Origin: Adonisia turfae CCMR0081 | GTDB taxonomy: Bacteria; Cyanobacteriota; Cyanobacteriia; Phormidesmidales; Phormidesmidaceae | Assembly: GCF_011009555.1 (NCBI RefSeq) | Contig: NZ_QXHD01000004.1 | Coordinates: 6,569,097-6,621,810 of the forward strand | Length of the DNA stretch: 52,714 bases | Direction: 5' to 3' | Part shown: piece after piece, positions 44,642 to 52,714 of the stretch | Position numbering within the stretch: position 1 is the first letter of the stretch | How the letters are laid out: every line of letters starts with the position of its first letter | The notes under the pieces: generated by a model | The model's database searches: none | What the model was told of the DNA's origin: nothing | Seen by the model: only the letters and a program-made list of their open reading frames with translations | Position numbers and translations under genes: made by a program

Positions 44642-44824
44642 GGGCTCCGCTTACTCCTAATAAATCACAATCGAGGGTGTGAGCATGACAAGCTGCTGTT
44701 AGTCAGCATATCGATAAAATAGAACATTCTCGGTAGATGTGAGTTCCTTCCGAAAAGATCCATCCCACTGTATCGTTGCTTTTCCTAGGGGAAGTCTTAG
44801 CAAGTTATTTTTTCAGATTTCTTT

Positions 44825-45538
44825 CTAGTAGTTAGAGAAAGCTGGCTGATGGCGAATGAGGCTTAAGAACTCTTCGCGTGTTTTCTGGTCATCTTGGAAG
44901 ACACCAAGCATAGCGCTTGTCACTGTCCAGGAACCGGGCTTTTGCACCCCACGCATAGCCATACACATATGACTTGCTTCCATTACAATAGCCACACCCT
45001 GTGGTTCTAAGATTTCGCTGATGGCTTCAGCTACCTGACGTGTGAGGCGTTCCTGCACCTGTAGACGGCGAGAATACATCTCAACGATACGGGCTAATTT
45101 ACTTAAACCAACTACCTTTTGATTAGGGATGTAAGCTACATGGGCCCGACCCATAAAGGGCAGCATATGGTGCTCGCACAGGCTAAAGAAGTTAATATCT
45201 CGCACCAAAACCATTTCATTGTGACCCTCGTCAAAAATGGCGTTATTGATGAGGGTTTCTAAGGATTGAGTATAGCCTTGGGTAAGAAAACGCATCGCTT
45301 CGGCTACCCGTTTGGGGGTTTTCAATAAGCCCTCACGCTCGGGATCTTCACCGAGCTCGGCCAGCATTGTATGCACGGCTTCCATTAGCTTTGTGTTGTC
45401 AGTGGAAGGCTCGTGCAGTAATGCATCGTGTCCTTTGGTTTTAGCACGATCAGGGCGGATGCTGGATTCCAATGATTGCCCGTTAATCAGACCATTCGTT
45501 GTAGAGCCTGTGGTGGAACCGTTAGTAGAAATAACCAT
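44825..45538 (-). CDS. folE: GTP cyclohydrolase I
   Basis: FolE converts GTP to dihydroneopterin triphosphate, the first step of folate and tetrahydropterin synthesis. The 237-residue protein starts at ATG 45538 (MVISTNGSTTG); a frame reaching to 45607 is less likely. It has a Ser/Thr/Gly-rich N-terminal extension of about 50 residues, then LGEDPEREGLLKTPKRVAEAM, SLCEHHMLPFMGRAHVAYIP with the zinc-binding Cys and His, and the end with MCMAMRGVQKPGSWTVTSAM. The Cys in SHMCMAMRG is the third zinc ligand. Confidence 0.97.
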   Translation of the reverse strand: MVISTNGSTTGSTTNGLINGQSLESSIRPDRAKTKGHDALLHEPSTDNTKLMEAVHTMLAELGEDPEREGLLKTPKRVAEAMRFLTQGYTQSLETLINNAIFDEGHNEMVLVRDINFFSLCEHHMLPFMGRAHVAYIPNQKVVGLSKLARIVEMYSRRLQVQERLTRQVAEAISEILEPQGVAIVMEASHMCMAMRGVQKPGSWTVTSAMLGVFQDDQKTREEFLSLIRHQPAFSNY

Positions 45539-45642
45539 GGTGTGGGTAACTTGAGTTCTAGATAGTGAGCAAAAGGATATTCGTGTAGGCAAGCGAAATG
45601 TGATCAAGTTAGCTTGCCTACTTTGAAATATTGGTTAGAGAA

Positions 45643-46371
45643 TCACAGGGCTCCTCCACTTGGCATGATGGTCAGCTCTTCGACCACAGCCCCAGGAGGT
45701 AGGAGCGCAGTTTGTAGAATAGCGTTTGCAACTAACTCGGGAGTCAACATACCGGAGCGGTCGAAGTCGGCTTGCACAGTGTCGGTATCCCAAAGAGGCG
45801 TATTGACCGCTCCAGGCAAAATGGTCACTACCCGAATGCCATGATTTCTTTCTTCTACAGAAATAGCTTTAGATAGTGCTACAACGGCTGCTTTGCTAAT
45901 GCCATAGGCACCCCATTCTGGGAAAGCTTGGCGTGCGGCAATTGAGGCCACATTAATAATCATGCCGCTTTTGCGATCGCGCATTCCCGGAAGTACAGCC
46001 TGAATGCATTGAAAGACGCTAGTGACATTTAGATCAAGGACGCGACACCAGTCATCTAAAGGCATTTGGTTGAGTTCTCCCGTGTAACCCATCCCGGCAT
46101 TGTTAACTAGCACATCAACCGGGCCAAAGGCCTCTAATATATGCGTTACTTGTTCCTTGATTTGAGCAACTATGCTCAAATCTAAGGGAAAGCTTTGGGC
46201 CTTAACGGTTGCGGTCTCACCAATCTCGTCTTCTAAGGCCTTTAGCTTATCTGTTGAACGACTGACTAATGCTACATCAAAGTTAGCCTTAGCAAAGGCC
46301 AGCGCAGTAGCACGACCGATACCAGTACTAGCACCTGTAATCAATGCGCGACGGTTTGGGACAGTATTCAT
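45643..46371 (-). CDS. Short-chain dehydrogenase/reductase family protein
   Basis: The 242-residue classical SDR has TGASTGIGR near residues 13-21, the NNAGMGYTG motif, and the catalytic Ser/Tyr/Lys in NVASIAARQAFPEWGAYGISK. It starts at ATG 46371, with a TTG one codon before. The substrate is not apparent. It is single, downstream of folE on the opposite side of a short gap. Confidence 0.88.
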   Translation of the reverse strand: MNTVPNRRALITGASTGIGRATALAFAKANFDVALVSRSTDKLKALEDEIGETATVKAQSFPLDLSIVAQIKEQVTHILEAFGPVDVLVNNAGMGYTGELNQMPLDDWCRVLDLNVTSVFQCIQAVLPGMRDRKSGMIINVASIAARQAFPEWGAYGISKAAVVALSKAISVEERNHGIRVVTILPGAVNTPLWDTDTVQADFDRSGMLTPELVANAILQTALLPPGAVVEELTIMPSGGAL

Positions 46372-46374
46372 CAA

Positions 46375-46690
46375 GGGGCGTCAAGGATGCGTAGGCGTCA
46401 ATGAAAAATCACTTAAGATTAATGTTAACAAATGTTGCGAACAATGTGGTGTTTTCAGACTATGAGATTTTATTGAAAGGAGTAAAAAATAGTCTTTATG
46501 AGGGTTGTATCCACATAACAACAACTTATCAGGCTCTCATTAATCTTTGATTTCATCAGAGGTGAGTACCTGCATAAAAGACTTGGACTATAATCTAGGG
46601 CGTATTGCCGTTAGGCTTGCCGCACCTGAGATGCCTATGGGATAGCCTTTGCTTCAAGCAACGCTAGCGCAATTACGTTGTGGGCAACGA
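46375..46690. other. 316-base gap between accA and the SDR gene
   Basis: No gene is found. On the plus strand TATAAT at 46589-46594 is a perfect -10 hexamer with no good -35, pointing into the accA 3' end. The SDR gene on the minus strand must have its promoter in this gap. No clear accA terminator was found. Confidence 0.4.
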
Positions 46691-47671
46691 TTATGCAGCT
46701 TCAGAAAATACGCCAATCTGCCGAAACTTACGATAGCGTTCCTGTCGACGTTGCTCTGGTGAGATTTCCAGTAACGCTTCAAGATTCTCTAGCAGAGCTG
46801 TTTCTAATCCTTCAGCTGCCTTGATAGGATTAGCATGAGCACCACCAATCGGTTCAGGTAGTAGATGGTCCAAAATACCTAGGTTTTTCAAGTCCCAAGC
46901 TGTAATTTTGAGAGCTTCGGCTGCTTGTGATGCCCTAGATGCATCCTTCCACAAAATAGCGGCACAGGCTTCAGGACTAGCAACGGTGTAAACAGAATGC
47001 TCAAACATAATGAGACGGTCGCCAACACCGATGCCCAATGCCCCGCCAGAACCACCTTCTCCAATGACAGTGCAAATAATAGGACTATCTAGACGAAACA
47101 TTTCGCGAAGATTGTAGGCAATGGCTTCGCCTTGACCTAGTTGCTCAGCTTCTAAACCAGCCCATGCTCCTGGCGTATCGATAAAGGTGAAAATCGGCAT
47201 CTTAAAACGATTTGCATGTTCCATGAGTCGCATCGCTTTGCGGTAGCCTCCAGGAGATGCCATGCCAAAATTGCGGGCAACATTATCCTTTGTATCTCGG
47301 CCTTTTTGGTGGCCTAACATGACAACTGAGTGACCATGAAAACGAGCGATACCGCCTACTAAAGCAAGATCATCTTTTCCAGAGCGACGGTCACCATGCA
47401 GCTCAATCCATTCGTCCGAAATTGCTTGAATATAGTCTAAGGTGCTGGGTCTACGAGGATGACGTGCTACCTGAATACGCTGAGCTGGCGTCAGGCTAGT
47501 AAAAATCTCCTGGCGTAGTTGCTGGGCACGGGATTCTAGTTGTTGAATTTGTGCTGAAACGTCGACATCATTGTCTTCAGCCAAGGCCCTTATTTGTAAT
47601 ATGCGAGACTCTAGTTCAGCTAAAGGCTTTTCAAAGTCAAGCAAAATAGGCCTTCGTTCTGTTGTCGCCAT
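46691..47671 (-). CDS. accA: Acetyl-CoA carboxylase carboxyltransferase subunit alpha
   Basis: AccA, with AccD, transfers the carboxyl from biotin to acetyl-CoA, giving malonyl-CoA for fatty-acid synthesis. The 326-residue protein starts at ATG 47671 (MATTERRPILLDFEKPLAEL), the usual cyanobacterial start; a frame to 47704 adds 11 residues. It has IQVARHPRRPSTLDYI, MLGHQKGRDTKDN, IFTFIDTPGAWAGLEAE and GEGGSGGALGIGVGD, all typical. It lies directly downstream of aar (107 bases), the gene order seen in many cyanobacteria. Confidence 0.97.
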   Translation of the reverse strand: MATTERRPILLDFEKPLAELESRILQIRALAEDNDVDVSAQIQQLESRAQQLRQEIFTSLTPAQRIQVARHPRRPSTLDYIQAISDEWIELHGDRRSGKDDLALVGGIARFHGHSVVMLGHQKGRDTKDNVARNFGMASPGGYRKAMRLMEHANRFKMPIFTFIDTPGAWAGLEAEQLGQGEAIAYNLREMFRLDSPIICTVIGEGGSGGALGIGVGDRLIMFEHSVYTVASPEACAAILWKDASRASQAAEALKITAWDLKNLGILDHLLPEPIGGAHANPIKAAEGLETALLENLEALLEISPEQRRQERYRKFRQIGVFSEAA

Positions 47672-47778
47672 AACAGTTTTAGGTACCTCCAGCAGTGATT
47701 CCACCCTATCGTAAACTGTCCCCTAAAATTTACTTATTGTCATAGCCAACTGGCATGAACTGTAAATAACAGGGGGAT

Positions 47779-48801
47779 TTAAGTTGTTAGCAAGGGGCGA
47801 AACCCATGTTTGATAGAGGCTGAACCAATTTGCTCCATTTTCTCAAGCGTAATTTGATTTCTCCCCCAAGAGAAGTTAGTGTGCCACTTTTCAAATTCCA
47901 ACAACATGGATTCAGCAAAGCAAGCAAACAACTGTCGAGCCGGTACATCCATGGCGACGATGTGCATAATTCGCCAATCAATGTCTAGGCTATGTTCAAC
48001 AATACCGCCCTTGAGAACATGGACTTCAGGATTGCTAAAATGGCTGTCAATATTCTTTGGATAACCGCCATCTACCATCAAACAGGGCTGCTTTAATGTG
48101 TTTGGGTCGATGTCGACGCCCTTGGGCATACTAGCCACCCAAACCACTACGTCTGCTTGGGGTAGGGCATCCTCTAGGCTCATAATTTTACCCATACCAA
48201 TCTCGTCCTTAAGATTGTCTAGACGCTCTCGATTACGAGCGATGAGTAATAAATCTTTAACCCCTGTCTTTTCGCTAAGCCAGCGGCATACAGCACTGCC
48301 AATGTCTCCCGTGGCTCCACATACAGCAACGGTTGCATTTGACAAATCGATGTTGTATTTCGGAGCTGCCTGCTCCACCTGCTTACAAATGATGTAAGCG
48401 GTGTGCGTATTCCCAGTGGTAAAACGCCGAAAGTCAAGCTCTAAGTTACGAATGCGCCGGATCTGCTCTAGCTTGAAATTTTCAAAAATGATTGAAGAAA
48501 ACCCACCCAAGGCAGTGATATTAATGCCTTGCTTCTGGGCGTGGGCCATCGCATTCAAGATCTTTCGAGTCGCTGCCTTAATTCGTCGCGTTGCCAGCAT
48601 TTCTGGTAGAAAGCAGGACTCTACGTAGCGTCCTTCAATAACTTGACCAGTGGCACTGGTGACCTTAATGTCCTCAACTACAAATGGAGGCGCACTACAC
48701 CAAAAATCCAAGCCCTGGCTGCCATATTCTGGATATCCCAAATCTCGGGCAACCGATTGGGCGTGTTCTAAGTTGGTCAGGTGTCCAATTAAGCCAAACA
48801 T
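47779..48801 (-). CDS. aar: Long-chain acyl-[acyl-carrier-protein] reductase
   Basis: Aar reduces fatty acyl-ACP to fatty aldehyde with NADPH, first step of cyanobacterial alkane synthesis. The 340-residue protein starts MFGLIGHLTNLEHAQSVARD. The Rossmann motif CGATGDIGSAVC is at 161-172, and Cys294 (ARQLFACFAESM) corresponds exactly to the catalytic cysteine, acylated during the reaction. Ado lies upstream and accA downstream, all on the minus strand. The terminator at 48896-48930 separates it from ado. Confidence 0.97.
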   Translation of the reverse strand: MFGLIGHLTNLEHAQSVARDLGYPEYGSQGLDFWCSAPPFVVEDIKVTSATGQVIEGRYVESCFLPEMLATRRIKAATRKILNAMAHAQKQGINITALGGFSSIIFENFKLEQIRRIRNLELDFRRFTTGNTHTAYIICKQVEQAAPKYNIDLSNATVAVCGATGDIGSAVCRWLSEKTGVKDLLLIARNRERLDNLKDEIGMGKIMSLEDALPQADVVVWVASMPKGVDIDPNTLKQPCLMVDGGYPKNIDSHFSNPEVHVLKGGIVEHSLDIDWRIMHIVAMDVPARQLFACFAESMLLEFEKWHTNFSWGRNQITLEKMEQIGSASIKHGFRPLLTT

Positions 48802-48895
48802 GTGGGACGCTTCTATTAAAAAAATAATCTTAGAAAATCAGACTACAACAAAACGTTACAGTCTTGCTGTTCGCTGCAACCTAATCACTATCCAC

Positions 48896-48930
48896 ACCAA
48901 AAAGAGGCTGATCGCATGATCAGCCTCTTT
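48896..48930 (-). terminator. Terminator between ado and aar
   Basis: AAAGAGGCTGATC at 48901-48913 and GATCAGCCTCTTT at 48918-48930 form a perfect 13-bp stem with loop GCAT, followed on the minus strand by TTTTTGG. It lies 36 bases past the ado stop codon and about 95 bases ahead of the aar start. Confidence 0.92.
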
Positions 48931-48935
48931 CAATA

Positions 48936-48973
48936 TCTAATACAACATTATGCTTCTAATACAACATTATGCT
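48936..48973 (-). repeat. 19-bp perfect tandem duplication over the ado stop codon
   Basis: TCTAATACAACATTATGCT at 48936-48954 is repeated exactly at 48955-48973. The second (coding-proximal) copy contains the ado stop codon (48967-48969) and the first copy lies in the 3' region just before the terminator. Confidence 0.95.
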
Positions 48974-49662
48974 GTCGCTAGACCTTGAGCAGAAAGCCGC
49001 ATGACGTCACGACTACTGAAACCAATATTACCTAAGGCTTCACCATAGGTAATCATGAAGTCTTCAACTAGGGCATCTTTTTCCATGCCTAGTATAGCAG
49101 CGTCATCAGCCACTTGATTTAGCATTTGCCAAACCAAAGGCAGGTTTTGACGATTGGCCTCCTCTAACTCCTCCTTCGCGGAGTCAAAATTAGCTTTAAG
49201 CCACTCTTCACCAAAGTTGAGGTGCATGTATTCATCTTTGACTACACCTTCGGTGATCTTTCGAGCAAAGTCGTCTGCAACTGGAATATAGATGTTGTAC
49301 GCTGAGATGGCAAAGGTCTCAATAATTAAAGACTGAATTAACAAACAAGTTACGATTTTGCCTTCGTCCTGGGCCTGCTTAAAGTTATCATGAAGCTTAG
49401 CAAAGAACTCTTTTGCAAACTTCATGTCAGGGGTCACATTTAAATTCTTGCCACAAGCTTGAAAGCCTTTCATGTGACGTTTTTCCATGCGAGCGAGCTT
49501 AATCAACTCATCTTTATGATCACTGAGGTGTTCAGCTAACGTCTGGTAGTTATCGTTAGCTTCCCATTCCCCTTCGATTACGATTGCGTTAATGCGACTA
49601 TACGCATCTTTATACGCTTCACTTTGGAAGTCGAGCGCTAGGCTGGCCTCAAGCTGCGGCAT
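48967..49662 (-). CDS. ado: Aldehyde-deformylating oxygenase
   Basis: Ado converts fatty aldehydes (Cn) to alkanes (Cn-1) and formate with a di-iron centre. The 231-residue protein starts from the ATG at 49662 (MPQLEASLAL); an upstream frame to 49692 adds ten residues. With this start the metal ligands fall exactly on Glu32, Glu60, His63, Glu115, Glu144 and His147, the known S. elongatus numbering. These are EGEWE, ARMEKRH, IIETF and DEYMH. The C-terminus GLATA is followed at once by the stop codon in a repeated sequence. It is the first gene of the ado-aar-accA cluster. Confidence 0.97.
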   Translation of the reverse strand: MPQLEASLALDFQSEAYKDAYSRINAIVIEGEWEANDNYQTLAEHLSDHKDELIKLARMEKRHMKGFQACGKNLNVTPDMKFAKEFFAKLHDNFKQAQDEGKIVTCLLIQSLIIETFAISAYNIYIPVADDFARKITEGVVKDEYMHLNFGEEWLKANFDSAKEELEEANRQNLPLVWQMLNQVADDAAILGMEKDALVEDFMITYGEALGNIGFSSRDVMRLSAQGLATA

Positions 49663-50003
49663 ATCTGTCCAATTCCTGCTTACAATAACCACTCGCTGTC
49701 CATATCTAAGCTATGGCATAGCACAGTGGCTGTGGTTAACTTAAATATTGACACCTGTTTTCACACTTTACACCCTATCAGGAGAGTAGATATGTTTGCC
49801 GATAGGCCCAAAGTGTCTCAACTCTTTTTGTTTGCAAGTGTTCCAGGATAATCTATTTAGAATTTTTATCTATTAGATTGATATTGCTTCAAGTGATGGA
49901 CCTGTCTGGTTAGAAAGCTGACATATGATTTGGGAAATGGCTCATCAGCTAGTGTTTCAATCGTTGGACCATCGGTCATAGTACATCTGTTGGTATGTTG
50001 TGC
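49663..50003. other. 341-base gap upstream of ado
   Basis: No gene of useful length is seen. The ado promoter must lie here on the minus strand, but I could not identify a convincing -10/-35 pair. On the plus strand a TTGACA (49748-49753), an AGGAG and a 19-codon frame at 49792-49851 are lined up, but the -10 is missing and the frame is too short to call. Confidence 0.4.
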
Positions 50004-51053
50004 CTACTCGATGTCTTCCAGTACCTTTAGCCGTATGGCTTTCGTTGAAGGGCTATTAGCGCTACCCAATTGGATTTCAATAATTTCATTGGTTAGGGGA
50101 GTTAGTCCACTCAGGAGGGCGCGCAAATTAGGTGTACTTTCGCCACTATCGACATAAACACGCTCCGCTAGCTTATTGATGCGTCGCCACGCGGTGTAGA
50201 GTTTGGCGGCTGCCTGTTCTAGCTGAGTGGCTTGGTTGACCAAATCTGCCGTGGAGTTTAAACAGCCTACTCGTAATGCTTCTTCCAGTGCTTGTTCTAA
50301 ATTCACAACATCTGGATCAATGGTCTGTACCTGACTAGCTGCAGCAATGTACTTAGATAAATAGCGGGCTTCAGATGTAATTTGCTTGAGAGTATCTACG
50401 TCTGGATTTTGGGCAGCTTCGGTGCGTAGCGTTTCTTGATGGCTCGGGGGCAGTTTTTCCATCTCCTTGACCAAGGGGGTGAGATATCGAGTCGGGATGG
50501 TGTTGTTTGCTGCTTTTTCACGGACTGTTTCAGGAATTAAATCGGAGGTCATTGCTGTCCATTCATCGGCTAGCTGTTTGACTTCTTTGCGAGTAATTTG
50601 CTCTCCACGACGAGCGGCTTCGGTGACCATTTGTTGCACTTCTGGCGCAGCTTGGGCCGTTTCCACAAAGGCTCGCTTGCTAAATTGGTTGACAGACTGT
50701 TCATTTAGTAAGCCTTCTTTAAGTAGTTCGTCGGCACTATTACCCAGCTCAATTAGGGCATAAGCTTGGCTCTTGCTAATTTCTCGATCTTTTAGCCAAT
50801 TTAAAAATCCGGTGCCACGACCATCGCCCCCCTGTTTTTCACGATCGCGAACGGCTCTAAGAATTCGACCACGCCAAATATCAGTCTGCAAATCAAAGCG
50901 ATCGCAAACTTGCCAAGCGATATCGATTTGGTAACTGAAATCCTGATCAGGAATACTAGTGTCGCTAGGGTCGGGAATTTTAAAGTCGAGCGTTACATCT
51001 TGGTCTGTACCACCTTTAGTGATGTCGGCCACAAAATCGGCTGCTCCAACCAT
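50004..51053 (-). CDS. Conserved cyanobacterial hypothetical protein, 349 aa
   Basis: I do not recognise a named family. The N-terminal 60 residues (ADFVADITKGGTDQDVTLDF) lead into a helical part with ISKSQAYALIELGNSADELL and LNEQSVNQFSKRAFVETAQ, similar in pattern to ParB-like/DUF3102 helix-turn-helix segments. Later parts (ALEEALRVGCLNSTADLVNQ and AWRRINKLAERVYVD) look helical as well. It has no membrane segment or signal peptide. It is followed on the same strand by nothing until 49662 and preceded by the DUF4112 gene, 43 bases away. A nucleic-acid-related role is a guess only. Confidence 0.72.
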   Translation of the reverse strand: MVGAADFVADITKGGTDQDVTLDFKIPDPSDTSIPDQDFSYQIDIAWQVCDRFDLQTDIWRGRILRAVRDREKQGGDGRGTGFLNWLKDREISKSQAYALIELGNSADELLKEGLLNEQSVNQFSKRAFVETAQAAPEVQQMVTEAARRGEQITRKEVKQLADEWTAMTSDLIPETVREKAANNTIPTRYLTPLVKEMEKLPPSHQETLRTEAAQNPDVDTLKQITSEARYLSKYIAAASQVQTIDPDVVNLEQALEEALRVGCLNSTADLVNQATQLEQAAAKLYTAWRRINKLAERVYVDSGESTPNLRALLSGLTPLTNEIIEIQLGSANSPSTKAIRLKVLEDIE

Positions 51054-51096
51054 TGAATTTCTCTATCCCGCAGGCCTATTTGACAGGCTTATTATG

Positions 51097-51588
51097 TTAC
51101 AGCTGTAGGACCCAGCGCACAAACAATAGTGACAAGGTGGCTGCTCCTAATACAAGGGTCAATAGTCCTGCAATCAATATAATTGCGAATAGCTTATCTG
51201 TTTTGCGGCTAGGAATGGGATTTCGAATATGCCGTTCTAGCAGATCGACATTGCGCGCATTGGCTTTCCAGACCACGTCAAAGAAATCTCCAATCATGGG
51301 CACTGTGCCCATGAGAACCTCCGTCAGGATGTTTAAGCCCATGCGACCTAGGGTCGCTGCAGGGACCCCTAGGCGAGCGGCTTCTATGACGACATAAATA
51401 GAGATCAGCCCTGCCATTAAATCTCCACCACCGGGCAGAAGACCGATAAGAGGGTCCAGACCTACTCGATAGCCTATACCTGGGATTGCGATCGCATTAT
51501 CTAAAACATGACTCAGGCCACGTAGCCGTTGCAGTGTCTGATGAGAATTACGGTCTACTAGCGGTGGGGAGCCGTCAGAAAGGGGCAT
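51097..51588 (-). CDS. DUF4112 domain membrane protein
   Basis: The 163-residue protein has the DUF4112 core: an N-terminal LRGLSHVLDNAIAIPGIGYRVGLDPLIGLLPGGGD with PGxGYRxGLDPLIGLxPGxGD, one membrane segment, and GRMGLNILTEVLMGTVPMIGDFFDV in the middle, followed by a second hydrophobic stretch near the end (LFAIILIAGLLTLVLGAATLSLLFV). Function of the family is unknown. It precedes the 349-aa gene by 43 bases, same strand. Confidence 0.9.
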   Translation of the reverse strand: MPLSDGSPPLVDRNSHQTLQRLRGLSHVLDNAIAIPGIGYRVGLDPLIGLLPGGGDLMAGLISIYVVIEAARLGVPAATLGRMGLNILTEVLMGTVPMIGDFFDVVWKANARNVDLLERHIRNPIPSRKTDKLFAIILIAGLLTLVLGAATLSLLFVRWVLQL

Positions 51589-51808
51589 AGGAGTAACCTT
51601 ACTTGCAAGCCATAAAGATGACTATATTCATTAGCGCGAAGGGCAGCATAACTCAATAAAAAACTGAGATTTTGTGTGGAAAATTGACGGAGCGTTAGCT
51701 TCAGTAATCAAGCTGGCTAATGAACGTTACAAGCTGGCTTGGCAACACAATGAAATCATCACTTGGGGCATAATGTCACCAATTCAATAATCCGTCTCTT
51801 TTGCAATC

Positions 51809-52261
51809 ATGAAGCAATCTAGGAAAATTTTACGCCGTGCTTTGCTTATTCCTACCACATTGGTCACGTTTGGGATGATGAATGCTGCTGGCGCTGTGGC
51901 TCAAATTTATAACCCCATCGAAATAGCGGGAGGACGTGAAATTAGCGATACGCTTTCTGAAAACGATATCCCTACTGGAGTAGGTGGGTTTGCTAGGGAT
52001 TACAGCGTTGAGCTGTTTGAAGGTGACCAGATCACTATCGATGTTATTTCGGAAGAGTTCGATACACTGGTTAGCCTTATAGGAGATGACGGTACCACTG
52101 TCAGTGAAAACGACGACGGTCCAGATGGTTCGACTAACTCATTGCTGTTTGCACGCATTTCTAAATCTGGTCAGTACACTGTAAGGGTCAGGTCCTATGC
52201 TGGCCAGGGTGCAGGAGCATTTTCCTTAAAACTTGCCCGTCTACGTGAGATTGAAGAATAA
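51809..52261 (+). CDS. Secreted PPC-domain protein, 150 aa
   Basis: The product has a signal peptide (basic MKQSRKILRR, hydrophobic core, predicted cut after AVA near residue 31) and a single beta-rich domain like the bacterial pre-peptidase C-terminal (PPC) domain: ISDTLSENDIP, YSVELFEGDQITIDVISEEFDTLVSLI, and SGQYTVRVRSYAGQGAGAFSLKL. PPC domains are usually attached to peptidases; here it stands alone, so it may be a periplasmic binding or cell-surface protein. A hairpin with T-tract follows at 52271. Confidence 0.8.
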   Translation: MKQSRKILRRALLIPTTLVTFGMMNAAGAVAQIYNPIEIAGGREISDTLSENDIPTGVGGFARDYSVELFEGDQITIDVISEEFDTLVSLIGDDGTTVSENDDGPDGSTNSLLFARISKSGQYTVRVRSYAGQGAGAFSLKLARLREIEE

Positions 52262-52270
52262 TCCATTAAA

Positions 52271-52313
52271 CCAGAGGGTTTCAGAGCCCTTTAACCCTTT
52301 GGCTTTAGGCTCT
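52271..52313 (+). terminator. Terminator-like hairpin(s) after the PPC protein
   Basis: CCAGAGGGTT at 52271-52280 pairs with AACCCTTTGG at 52293-52302 (one G-U pair). An alternative stem uses AGAGCC at 52283-52288 and GGCTCT at 52308-52313. A strong T-run is missing. Confidence 0.55.
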
Positions 52314-52439
52314 TCAGAGCATCTGATGAGGTGACATAGCAGCTAGAACAAAAAATATCCTAAGTTTTAGCTTGCTAAGGGTTCCACTCTTTTGCTAACT
52401 TGTTTAGGCGCGCAAGCAAAGGCAGAAATGCCTCATGTT

Positions 52440-52512
52440 GCCGGGATAGCTCAGTTGGTAGAGCAGTGGACTGAAAATCCTCGTGTCGGCGGTTCAAGTC
52501 CGCCTCCTGGCA
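52440..52512 (+). tRNA. trnF: tRNA-Phe (GAA)
   Basis: The 73-base gene folds as a complete cloverleaf with anticodon GAA at 52473-52475. Acceptor arms GCCGGGA and TCCTGGC pair with one G-U. The anticodon stem GTGGA with TCCTC has a U-U mismatch at positions 28 and 42. D arm GCTC/GAGC and T arm GGCGG/CCGCC are perfect. The CCA end is not encoded. Confidence 0.95.
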
Positions 52513-52544
52513 TTGCCGGTCTAATTGCCGGTGTATGTGGTAGT

Positions 52545-52626
52545 GGGTCGTTGCCCGAGTGGTTAATGGGGGCGGACTGTAAATCCGCTGGCTACGCCTA
52601 CGTTGGTTCGAATCCAACACGGCCCA
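52545..52626 (+). tRNA. trnY: tRNA-Tyr (GTA)
   Basis: An 82-base class II cloverleaf with anticodon GTA at 52579-52581. Acceptor arms GGGTCGT and ACGGCCC, anticodon stem GCGGA/TCCGC, a long variable arm and T arm GTTGG/CCAAC are all present. The CCA end follows the discriminator A directly at 52627-52629, although tRNA-Phe and tRNA-Thr lack an encoded CCA. Confidence 0.95.
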
Positions 52627-52641
52627 CCACATAGTCTTTTT

Positions 52642-52713
<72 letters not shown>

Positions 52714-52714
52714 T

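Noticed and set aside
52375..52634. Open frames on both strands across the tRNA-Phe and tRNA-Tyr genes
   Set aside because: Both run through complete tRNA cloverleafs; the minus-strand frame has the well-known false-protein pattern made by antisense tRNA sequence (LDSNQRRRSQ).

Overview
The window is a stretch of cyanobacterial chromosome. Direct signs are the photosystem II genes psbI, psbH and psbN, a CpcS-type phycobiliprotein lyase, the cyanobacterial alkane pathway (acyl-ACP reductase plus aldehyde-deformylating oxygenase), a SigC-like group 2 sigma factor, a DUF3769 LptD-like protein, and at least eighteen copies of the HIP1 octamer GCGATCGC. I see no insertion sequence, prophage, CRISPR array or rRNA; it reads as core chromosome. 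Genus cannot be fixed from what is visible. An McdAB-like carboxysome-positioning pair would fit a beta-cyanobacterium.

Layout. 1-6.4 kb (minus strand): the transcription/translation operon rimP-nusA-ylxR-infB, followed by a conserved 64-aa protein. 6.5-15.4 kb, mostly minus: an NAD-dependent epimerase-like protein, hemE, a divergent CpcS-like lyase, a cyanobacterial hypothetical, the DUF3769 outer-membrane protein, psbI, an EamA transporter with a small partner, then aat (plus) and a 50-aa protein. 15.5-25.1 kb (plus): a GH63/MGH1-like glucosidase, an uninterrupted dnaE, a lipase, a zinc metallopeptidase and a PEP-CTERM-like secreted protein. 25.1-29.2 kb (minus): class III alcohol dehydrogenase, a coiled-coil protein overlapping a ParA-type ATPase (probable McdB/McdA), pth, tatA and psbH. 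29.3-39.6 kb (plus): psbN, rpsP, khpA, phoH, a SNF2 helicase, sigC-like and a large beta-helix/DUF4114 protein. 39.6-51.6 kb: a small membrane protein, trpF, an M50 protease with CBS domains, an orphan CHASE2 protein, a LipM-like transferase, a YbjN protein, folE, an SDR, then accA-aar-ado, a conserved hypothetical and a DUF4112 protein. The right edge has a PPC-domain secreted protein and tRNA-Phe, tRNA-Tyr and tRNA-Thr.

How the genes work together. RimP, NusA, YlxR and IF-2 serve 30S maturation, transcript elongation and initiation, and a terminator-like hairpin sits just ahead of rimP. AccA supplies malonyl-CoA for fatty acids, Aar reduces fatty acyl-ACP to aldehyde and Ado converts the aldehyde to alkane; a strong terminator separates ado from aar, so they look like separate transcription units. 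RpsP, KhpA and PhoH form a familiar ribosome/RNA cluster.

The points most worth follow-up are the McdAB-like pair, the intein-free contiguous dnaE, the local duplication that changes the C-terminus of the CHASE2 protein, the alternative hairpins downstream of infB, and the possible attenuator in front of rimP.
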